From: a virus
Strand: one strand, 5' to 3'
Virus record (IMG/VR): IMGVR_UViG_3300033149_001352
Span: 62,001 to 126,000 of that record
Length of the DNA: 64,000 nucleotides
In this document: positions 13,875 to 20,645 of the stretch, one piece after another
Position numbering within the stretch: position 1 is the stretch's first letter
How the letters are laid out: every line of letters starts with the position of its first letter
The notes under the pieces: model-generated
What the model was told of the DNA's origin: nothing
What the model saw: only the letters and a program-made list of their open reading frames with translations
Databases searched by the model: none
Program-made: the position numbers and the translations under genes

Positions 13875-14215
13875 ATGACACAACTCTGCTTAAGTCTATA
13901 ATGAACGTCTATTAATGAGATAACAGCGTTTAACATAGCCTCTCTGTTATAGTATTGAAGTTGCATACCTTCGTTATGAACGGTTGCCCACCGTGGTTCA
14001 TGTTCATCGTAGGGGTGCACATATATTGTTAGTGTATGTTCTCTGTGTGGTATCTTAAAGCCTTCAAATCGGATAACTGTATCATTGGTTTTTATGTGTA
14101 TCATGGCTGTATCCGACAAATCCATAGAAGGGATAAAGTCTATGGTTTCAGTGTAGAAGGGTATTCCCTCACGTATCTTATTCTCATATTCTTCACTTAG
14201 TATCATCTTTATCAT
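13871..14215 (-). CDS. unknown protein, possible paralogue of 13503
   Basis: 114 aa, starting MIKMILSEEYENKI. Beta-rich centre with TAMIHIKTNDTVIRFEG and HTLTIYVHPYDE, then a helix (REAMLNAVISLIDVHYRL). It overlaps both neighbouring genes, consistent with translational coupling in the leaderless block. Function unknown. Confidence 0.55.
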   Translation of the reverse strand: MIKMILSEEYENKIREGIPFYTETIDFIPSMDLSDTAMIHIKTNDTVIRFEGFKIPHREHTLTIYVHPYDEHEPRWATVHNEGMQLQYYNREAMLNAVISLIDVHYRLKQSCVI

Positions 14216-14411
14216 CTCTCGAGTATTTCCTAACTATGTAAGCGTGGTTCTCTGTTATATCGCGGAACGATATACGGAATAAGTGAATAAGAATATCTAA
14301 CTCTGTATTTAGTTTTAGGTGTTGGAACATATCCCAATTTTGGATTAGGCGGATTAGTCTATTTCGTAAGCTGTTAGGATATTCGTCGAGCTGTATTGTT
14401 ATCGCTGACAT
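14193..14411 (-). CDS. small helical protein, unknown
   Basis: 72 aa starting MSAITIQLDEYPNSLRN. Mostly helical (LRNRLIRLIQNWDMFQHLK, DILIHLFRISFRDI) with a basic/acidic tail. First gene behind the TTAAATA box at 14437-14443, with no ribosome site. No family recognised. Confidence 0.55.
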   Translation of the reverse strand: MSAITIQLDEYPNSLRNRLIRLIQNWDMFQHLKLNTELDILIHLFRISFRDITENHAYIVRKYSRDDKDDTK

Positions 14412-14436
14412 AGTTGAAATAAAAGAGGGTTAAGGG

Positions 14437-14443
14437 TATTTAA
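14437..14443 (-). promoter_or_regulatory. TATA-like box for the gene at 14193
   Basis: TTAAATA on the minus strand, 26-32 nt before the ATG at 14411, matching the boxes at 12382 and 12756. A half-site CACCGTTT lies about 25 bp further upstream, inside the end of the gene at 14447. Confidence 0.6.
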
Positions 14444-14446
14444 CGT

Positions 14447-14584
14447 TTATGATTCATGCTCTAAACGGTGCATTGATTTTAGTTGGTGATAGAGGCAGTT
14501 AATGATTAGGCTAAAGTATCTTAGTCTCTCTGTCTGTGTCCGTGCCTTTTCGAATCTTATGAGCAGTGGATTTCTGTCACTCAT
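14447..14584 (-). CDS. 45-aa protein, unknown
   Basis: ATG at 14584, TAA at 14447-14449. The product MSDRNPLLIRFEKARTQTE... is helical and basic. Like its neighbours it begins MS and follows a TATA-like box with no ribosome site. The palindrome copy 4 lies about 60 bp upstream, so it is probably part of the same regulon. Confidence 0.6.
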   Translation of the reverse strand: MSDRNPLLIRFEKARTQTERLRYFSLIINCLYHQLKSMHRLEHES

Positions 14585-14603
14585 GAATAAAAGGCTACAA
14601 CAT

Positions 14604-14672
14604 GGATAAAAAGAGATTATGGATTATGTATCTATGTTGTCTGCATGAAACGGTGTTGTGTAAGACCGTTTC
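14604..14672 (-). promoter_or_regulatory. promoter with GAAACGG palindrome, copy 4
   Basis: CTTTTTATCC (minus strand, 14604-14613) is a candidate TATA box 20-29 nt before the ATG at 14584. The palindrome at 14647-14672 has perfect arms and the TTGTGTAA core. It is also directly downstream of the HTH/transposase-like gene. Confidence 0.6.
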
Positions 14673-14737
14673 AATTGGGTATTGTTGGTGGCCAGATTCA
14701 TGACTTTGACGCCTCATAAAAAGAAAGGGATTAGTAG

Positions 14738-15505
14738 TTAATCCATATGGGTATTGGGTATTGCTACCCTTTCGCTTTTCCGTATTTGTTGTGCGTTCCA
14801 TCGTGCTAAGGCTGTATCATCGTATTCCCAATACACCTTCAATATTGCCTCAAACAGTTGCTTAGCTGTTTCTATGTCTACGTTTTGAAACTTCTCTAAG
14901 ATAGAGTAGAAGCATTTACTGATATTACCAAATTGCATCTCAGCTGGTGAGTTATATGGTGTATCTGTCGTTTTACTATATACTATTGGTGTTATTCCCA
15001 ATTTCTCTAACCCCTCAATAACTGCATTGATTTTTCTATCCATTCTTAGGTATTTGATTTCTTCGCCGTTATCTATTGCTTTTTGTATGAGTTGGAGTAT
15101 CCTAACTGTCGTTTCTGTTGGTTCATAATATATATGATAATACCTTTTTTGTGTCTGAACGTTAACGAGCATCAACATTTTAATTATTGCTTTATCTTCA
15201 TACCGTACGTAACCACGTGCATGATGCCGACGTTTTATAGAGCCGTTAGATAGCCCATATCCGTCTAAAGCGTGAGTAACTAATTCTTTAGGTTTATCCG
15301 TGTTGTAGCTCTGCTTTTCTATTTCATATTTACGGTCGAATACTCTCTTAGGTGATATGCCGAACTGTCTCTTTAGTCTATGTAGTTGTGTTTTATTACA
15401 TTTTACACCTTTCTTTCTTAACACCCTAACCGATACATCTAATCCGATACCGTATTCGTTAAGTAGCCTTAAGGTGTCTTCCTTTTCCTTTTCTTTCGCT
15501 GACAT
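14738..15505 (-). CDS. HTH protein with transposase/integrase-like core
   Basis: 255 aa from ATG 15505. A longer ATG at 15622 is rejected because the TATA-like box and inverted repeat at 15511-15548 sit between them. Residues about 8-50 form a helix-turn-helix (TQLHRLKRQFGISP). Residues about 98-215 follow the rve (DDE) integrase pattern: a strand block after VRYED, then YLRMDRKINAV (second acidic position), GITPIVYSK, and TPYNSPAEMQFGNI (the conserved Glu). The usual DxG after the second Asp is changed (DRK), so catalysis is uncertain. It could be a captured transposase now acting as the block's regulator (inference); its own promoter carries a GAAACGG half-site. Confidence 0.65.
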   Translation of the reverse strand: MSAKEKEKEDTLRLLNEYGIGLDVSVRVLRKKGVKCNKTQLHRLKRQFGISPKRVFDRKYEIEKQSYNTDKPKELVTHALDGYGLSNGSIKRRHHARGYVRYEDKAIIKMLMLVNVQTQKRYYHIYYEPTETTVRILQLIQKAIDNGEEIKYLRMDRKINAVIEGLEKLGITPIVYSKTTDTPYNSPAEMQFGNISKCFYSILEKFQNVDIETAKQLFEAILKVYWEYDDTALARWNAQQIRKSERVAIPNTHMD

Positions 15506-15510
15506 GGTTA

Positions 15511-15548
15511 TACCCCTAACCGTTTCACTATATAAACTGTTAGGGGTA
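15511..15548 (-). promoter_or_regulatory. self-contained operator/TATA of the HTH gene
   Basis: Perfect 10-bp arms TACCCCTAAC (15511-15520) and GTTAGGGGTA (15539-15548) enclose, on the minus strand, GTTTATATAGTGAAACGG: a TATA box about 27 nt before the ATG at 15505 joined to a GAAACGG half-site. A protein bound here would cover the TATA box, suggesting autoregulation. Confidence 0.65.
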
Positions 15549-15622
15549 TTTTGGGAGGTGTTGGGTGAAAGTGACTCGCCTACTATATTCACCCTTTCTG
15601 TTTCTTCGTTTTGAGGTTTCAT

Positions 15623-15857
15623 GTTCTCCTCAATAAATAAAATTCAACCTTAAGGGTGACTCTGCATATAGATACGCGTCGTCATATGTCAGTGTCTAAT
15701 CCAAATCCAGATCATAACTGTATCGTAGTTGTTGGTGTAGTATAAATCTAGATCCTAATTGTATAGGATCCCCGTGCCCGTTAACATCCATAAAGTCCCC
15801 TATACAGTAGTAAATGTACTAGCTCCAAAAAATATATGGATAGGGATATGGTACAGG
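15623..15857. other. intergenic stretch with terminator-like signals
   Basis: Between the NrdD stop and the HTH gene. It contains a 7-bp hairpin GATCCTA/TAGGATC (15751-15757 and 15764-15770) and, just past the NrdD stop, a run of six T on the minus strand (about 15827-15832), both likely to end NrdD transcription. No ORF is convincing. Confidence 0.45.
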
Positions 15858-18800
15858 CTATGCTACATTGATGTAAGTCCTATCATTAAACTCCTGGAGC
15901 TTGCCCTTGTTGTATTTGTTAGTTGACCTATAATATCCTACGACTCTGGAGAATACCTCAGTTGCACCACCACAACTGCTGCAGTCATAGTGTACACCAC
16001 GTTGGTAGCTACCACATTTGGGGCATATACTAAACGTAGCAGAGAAGTCAAAGTATGGTACCTTGGTGTTCTTAGCTATACTCTCCGTTAGCTTAGCTAG
16101 ACCTGCTGGGTGCGGGTCAGCTTCTCCTACATATATTCTATGGACTGTACCACCGGTAAAGGTAGTGAGATATGGCTCTTCAAAGAGCAGTCTCTCCTCC
16201 ATTCCCATTTCATAGGAAGGTGGAGTTATCATAGAAGTATAGTATGGGGAATCTGTCTCTCCCATCGTATATATATCTGGGTACTTCTTCCTGTCTTTGA
16301 TGGCTAAGTCAGTAGCAGAACCTTCAGCCGGTGTCATCTCAAAGTTCCACAGCAGACCCGTTTCCTGCTGTGTTGTCTTAGTCCAGTTCCTGATGTATTG
16401 AAGGACTCTAATTGCTAAGTCTCCAGCTTCTATAATATTACTTCCTGTATGGTTGATGCACATCTCATTAAGACCGACTATACCAATAGTACGGAAGAAT
16501 CTACTCAGGTCTACTTCGTAGATTCTTGCTATAGGCATAAGTCCACTATTAATAGACTTATTGACTATATCGCCCTTAATCTCTAGTGCTTCCCTAGCCA
16601 TAGAAAGAGTCATGTCTAGGTTATCAAATAACTCACTCTCTTCACGACTGATATACCCCAGACGACCTAAATTCAGTGTTATTACTCCTATTGAACCTGT
16701 GTTGCCTGATAAAGCCCACCTACCTCCTGCAGGTGGTAGCTGACTTAGATCTAAGTTTAATCTACAGCAGTTATGCGTTATTACACCATTAGCTAGTTGA
16801 TACAGATGCGGCTCTGGTAATTCAAGAGTATATACAGTGTCAGCGTGATACTTCTCCTTAATGTCTATGACCGATACCCACTGATAACCACCTTGATCAG
16901 TGTACTTACTGCTATTATCCTTACAGATACGTATTACCTGTGATGTCTTTAGTGTTCTAGTATATTTTATACCAAGGCTTCCTAATACATCACAGATATC
17001 ATCGGCTAACTCTGGATTGTTAATGTGTAGTTCATTGTCTCTATTGTAGCCGTCCCCCTGCCATAGACCATCTATCAGTCCTTGTCTGAAGTCTACAGAC
17101 CCTCTAAAGACAGCAGCTCTTAGTTTCTTCTCGGTGGATAACCTTCCACTCACGAAGCTTCTGACTAATCCTCTAACAGATTTATCATACGTTAATAGGG
17201 AAACAGCAGAGGATCTAGGATCAGGTACCTTAATCGACCTCGCTCCTAACGTGCGTTGCAGGAACTTAGTTATAAAATCTATATGTTCTGCTTCATCAGA
17301 ATGGAAGGTGAACTGTATCGCTTTACCAGTGTCTAGTCCTTCTGCAATGTATAGTCCAATTAGCCTACCTAGATCATAAGTTCCATATTCTGTATCATAT
17401 GGAGTAGATGCCATTGGGAGTCTCACTCCCGGTCGTAAGTCAACGGCTCTAATCACTCCATCATCTGTTAGGAATAGATGTGATTTCGTAACCTTTAGTA
17501 TGTTACCGTTGTCTAGATAAACATACAATAGATTGCTATCGTACTGATAAGCATCTACGTAGCAGGGAACAAACTCACCATTGACTAGTGCTTCTATGTT
17601 GTGTTTAGTGCTCGTTCTATAGAGATTCCTTAAGGTATCTCTAGAAACTCTACCATCAACGCGATAGATGACTTTGGTTTCTCCCTGGAAGCACATTGCT
17701 TGTACGCTGTCTTCATCAATGCCAGAACCTACATAGTTCATGTAGTACCAGTTACCGAACTTAGCATCTGTACGCATTATCTCATAGAATAGATCTGAAC
17801 TAAAATCTGTAGACTTGATCAGATTTAGAGTTGGTATAGGGAACGTAAACACAGATCCTATTCCGTCCCCTTCATACAGAACATGATTAAAGGCTTTGAT
17901 TATAGTCTCTGCTTCATCTGCAAAGTCTTCATATGTATTACCATTGTCTAATACAGGTAACTCCCTGAGTTGTTTAGGACACTTAGAGTCAAATATTAAA
18001 TTAGTAAAGGGTGTATTACCAGTGAAGGCTATCTTACCATTTCTAAGAACTATCATGCTATTGTTGTCTGTATTAATACCATACACTCTTCCATCGTAAG
18101 GAATAGTCTCAACCTCTGCATAAGTTCTATCTGTGAAGTCCCTAACTATAGATATATCATAAACTCCGTTGTCTCTTAATCTATTATTGGTTAAGTACCC
18201 AGCAATAACACATAATTCTTGGAATCTCAATAAGTCGGATTCGGAATTAGTATATAGCCTAAATCTGGACTTAGATGCGTCTCCCAACCTATATTCAGAT
18301 AAGAACAATCTGGCCTGGTTTCTTGACAACAAAGATGTCCACTTAGGTATGGATTTACTATATCCACTCTTATAGAAAGTAAATCTCTTGACTGGTGCAT
18401 TAGCACACCCGCCGGAATATTCAGACTCTGTCCATTCTATACCATTATCAGACAGAGTGGATCTTATGCACTCTATATTCTCTGGATTGAGTATAGATTG
18501 TCCTATTACTATTCTATCCTCTTTGGTTTTGTTAGGTGTTATATTACCCTCAGAGACTATCCATGCCCACAACCTTATTTCTTCATCCGTAATTGGATAA
18601 TCTTCCCTGTCAATAAGTCCCATAGCAGGAACTAAGACTCTAGATTTCCTATCGAATATGTCTTTAGCCATCTCAAATCTAGGAGTATCATCATAATAGG
18701 GAAATGTAATAACTCTGTGTTCTGGAACAACTAATTGATCAGTTCTCTCATTGTGTATGTGATACATTAATCCATTGTAACTGTATCTAACTACCTTGTG

Positions 18801-20447
18801 AATGGGCAATACCTCTATTTCTCTAGTCTCCATATTGAAGGTTAAGGCTAAGTCGGACTCAGATATCTCATCTATTGATTTCCATCCATCTAGAGTTAGA
18901 GTAAGGGTATCTTCGGATACACACTGATAACCTGCTCTAGAAGGATAATTTAGATTGAATATAAGCCTCTGCATCTCCTGCTTAACTTCCTCATAGGATA
19001 GGTTGTCGTGGTAGACAAACGGGGCTAACAACCAGTTGACATTAGATATAGCTTGGGCACCAGCCCATTCCTGCTGTGATGTAGCCATAAAGTTCACTAT
19101 ATGGTCTACAGCTGTATTAAGGTGCTTAGCAGGCTTAGATCTAATTCTTGTAGTTATTAGTCCCATATTCAACAGCTTGAACAGATCAGCACCATAACAA
19201 TTATGTACTTTGAGTCCAACAGTAGAGAATATACCAGATTCTGTTGTTATATCATAGACCATCTTCCCCTTCCAAGGAATCCTCCATAGCTTCTTTACTC
19301 TAGGAGTTCTGTCGTAGTAATCTATATTGCCTGTCTTTCCAACTCTGTACCGAATATCATTCTTACTGGTAATCTTTAATGATTCAGAGAATAGAGTGAT
19401 GCATCTCTCTTCCATGAATATCTTAAGTTTGAATATATTCTCAGTGGTACTAAATCTCATTGCTACCGGAAGACGTATGATATCAAACAGTGTCTTTAGT
19501 TGGCTGACTAATTCATATGATGTAGTGTCTATCCCAATTATAGATGCTCCTTGTTTAGGGGTGATACACCAACCGTCTCCGTCTATTATACCTGCTATGA
19601 TATCAAAGAAGGTCTCTTGGGTGAAGTCAGTATATGGAATAGCTTTATTGTGGGATCCGTTCTCCGGAACAGAGAATAGACGTTTGACTAACAGATTATC
19701 TCCATTAATAACTATATCCTTCCCGTATATCGAGAAATCTATATTATAGTCTACTAATACCCTTAGTATCTTGTTCTTCTCTGGTGAATCGTATTCTATA
19801 CAATAGTTCTTCCCTCTTTTGAATCCTTTGGCTATGTACATTCCTAACAACCAGGCAATATCAGACGCAATGTGTGTTCTTCCAAAGACAAATCGTCTAG
19901 ATGGAAGAGCTGTAGTTAACTTATCTCCTACATTCAGTTCTGAAGCAGGCACAGTAGTTTCTGTAAGTCCTACAAAGATAGGGTGATCCTCTGTTACAAT
20001 TAGTATCCTTCCATTGTCTGTTTCAATTCCAATTAGATCACAGTGTGAGGGATGTGACTGTGTATCAATTATATTAACCCAGGTAGCATTGTCCTGTAAA
20101 GTCTCTAGATTGCTCTTACCTTGTACGTCTTTAAGAGACGTAAAGAAAGGTCTCTTGATGTTAGCATCTCGAACTAGGATTGATGTAGAGCCTATATACG
20201 AATAGGGAACTATACCATCGCTGAGATTATGTATATGGAAGTACCCATCTAAGTAAGCCTTCCTAATCATATCGGGATACTGGCTTAGTGAGTATCTCTT
20301 AATGTTCTTCTTAGTCATATATGCCTGTAGACCTGAGTATGATATATCTGAGTTAGCGTTCTCCTTAATCTGCCAGTCACTCTTCTGTATGTAACTCTCA
20401 ATATCATTACTCCACGAATCGTCAGTGGTCCTTAATAGCTCATCCAT
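15858..20447 (-). CDS. nrdD: class III anaerobic ribonucleotide reductase, with three inteins
   Basis: 1529-aa precursor; removing the inteins (residues 83-416, 509-811, 919-1226) leaves a 584-aa enzyme. The family reduces ribonucleoside triphosphates to deoxy forms with a glycyl radical, without oxygen. Visible marks: GYFHIHNLSDGIVPY joined to CYGADLFKLL, MCCRLNLDLSQL after splicing (active-site Cys region), the zinc site CPKC...CSSC (1475-1492) and the glycyl radical motif RVVGYYR with G1504. No N-terminal ATP cone, so overall allosteric control may be lacking. AAGGAG precedes the ATG. The activating enzyme NrdG is not in the window and must come from the host or elsewhere in the virus. It supplies dNTPs for viral replication in an anaerobic host. 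Confidence 0.95.
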   Translation of the reverse strand: MDELLRTTDDSWSNDIESYIQKSDWQIKENANSDISYSGLQAYMTKKNIKRYSLSQYPDMIRKAYLDGYFHIHNLSDGIVPYSYIGSTSILVRDANIKRPFFTSLKDVQGKSNLETLQDNATWVNIIDTQSHPSHCDLIGIETDNGRILIVTEDHPIFVGLTETTVPASELNVGDKLTTALPSRRFVFGRTHIASDIAWLLGMYIAKGFKRGKNYCIEYDSPEKNKILRVLVDYNIDFSIYGKDIVINGDNLLVKRLFSVPENGSHNKAIPYTDFTQETFFDIIAGIIDGDGWCITPKQGASIIGIDTTSYELVSQLKTLFDIIRLPVAMRFSTTENIFKLKIFMEERCITLFSESLKITSKNDIRYRVGKTGNIDYYDRTPRVKKLWRIPWKGKMVYDITTESGIFSTVGLKVHNCYGADLFKLLNMGLITTRIRSKPAKHLNTAVDHIVNFMATSQQEWAGAQAISNVNWLLAPFVYHDNLSYEEVKQEMQRLIFNLNYPSRAGYQCVSEDTLTLTLDGWKSIDEISESDLALTFNMETREIEVLPIHKVVRYSYNGLMYHIHNERTDQLVVPEHRVITFPYYDDTPRFEMAKDIFDRKSRVLVPAMGLIDREDYPITDEEIRLWAWIVSEGNITPNKTKEDRIVIGQSILNPENIECIRSTLSDNGIEWTESEYSGGCANAPVKRFTFYKSGYSKSIPKWTSLLSRNQARLFLSEYRLGDASKSRFRLYTNSESDLLRFQELCVIAGYLTNNRLRDNGVYDISIVRDFTDRTYAEVETIPYDGRVYGINTDNNSMIVLRNGKIAFTGNTPFTNLIFDSKCPKQLRELPVLDNGNTYEDFADEAETIIKAFNHVLYEGDGIGSVFTFPIPTLNLIKSTDFSSDLFYEIMRTDAKFGNWYYMNYVGSGIDEDSVQAMCFQGETKVIYRVDGRVSRDTLRNLYRTSTKHNIEALVNGEFVPCYVDAYQYDSNLLYVYLDNGNILKVTKSHLFLTDDGVIRAVDLRPGVRLPMASTPYDTEYGTYDLGRLIGLYIAEGLDTGKAIQFTFHSDEAEHIDFITKFLQRTLGARSIKVPDPRSSAVSLLTYDKSVRGLVRSFVSGRLSTEKKLRAAVFRGSVDFRQGLIDGLWQGDGYNRDNELHINNPELADDICDVLGSLGIKYTRTLKTSQVIRICKDNSSKYTDQGGYQWVSVIDIKEKYHADTVYTLELPEPHLYQLANGVITHNCCRLNLDLSQLPPAGGRWALSGNTGSIGVITLNLGRLGYISREESELFDNLDMTLSMAREALEIKGDIVNKSINSGLMPIARIYEVDLSRFFRTIGIVGLNEMCINHTGSNIIEAGDLAIRVLQYIRNWTKTTQQETGLLWNFEMTPAEGSATDLAIKDRKKYPDIYTMGETDSPYYTSMITPPSYEMGMEERLLFEEPYLTTFTGGTVHRIYVGEADPHPAGLAKLTESIAKNTKVPYFDFSATFSICPKCGSYQRGVHYDCSSCGGATEVFSRVVGYYRSTNKYNKGKLQEFNDRTYINVA
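16770..17693 (-). mobile_element. NrdD intein 3 (LAGLIDADG)
   Basis: Residues 919-1226 of the precursor (308 aa). Begins CFQGETKVIYR, ends GVITHN, and is followed by Cys as +1 residue; removal restores AM-CCRLNLDL. Endonuclease motifs LIGLYIAEGL (about 1029) and LIDGLWQGDGY (about 1124) both retain the acidic residue, so homing activity is plausible. The insertion splits the radical-cysteine region of NrdD. Confidence 0.9.
18015..18923 (-). mobile_element. NrdD intein 2
   Basis: Residues 509-811 (303 aa). Begins CVSEDTLTLT, ends KIAFTGN, with Thr as +1; removal restores SRAGYQ-TPFTNLIFD. A splicing block with PEHRVIT (about 575) and a partial LAGLIDADG motif (LWAWIVSEGN, about 626) are present; the second motif (FLSEYRLGDAS) is diverged. 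Confidence 0.88.
19200..20201 (-). mobile_element. NrdD intein 1 (Ser-type start)
   Basis: Residues 83-416 (334 aa). Starts with Ser (SYIGSTSILVRD) instead of the usual Cys and ends GLKVHN before Cys; removal restores DGIVPY-CYGADLF. TEDHPIF (about 152) is the B block. Motif LLGMYIAKGF has Lys where an acidic residue is expected, while IAGIIDGDGW is intact, so endonuclease activity is doubtful. Confidence 0.88.
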
Positions 20448-20645
20448 CGGATTAATCTCCTTGTGGATGATTGTATTCTATTCCTTATCTTAAAAGCATA
20501 TCCTTGATCCCTATGAATCTCAGTTGTCAATGAAATCACGTAGCTATAACTCGCTCTTGGAGCATTATAAGTCTGCTTTCACGTAATCATAACGATAGTT
20601 AGACTTAATTCTATACAGACTGTAAAGATAGTAGGAGAGACACAG

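Noticed and set aside
14738-15505. Intact insertion sequence around the transposase-like gene
   Set aside because: No terminal inverted repeats or target duplications flank the gene; the inverted repeats found are promoter-sized and shared with other promoters.
15506-15622. Longer N-terminus for the HTH/transposase-like protein (ATG 15622)
   Set aside because: Would place the inverted repeat and TATA-like box inside coding sequence; the ATG at 15505 gives an MSAK... start like its neighbours.
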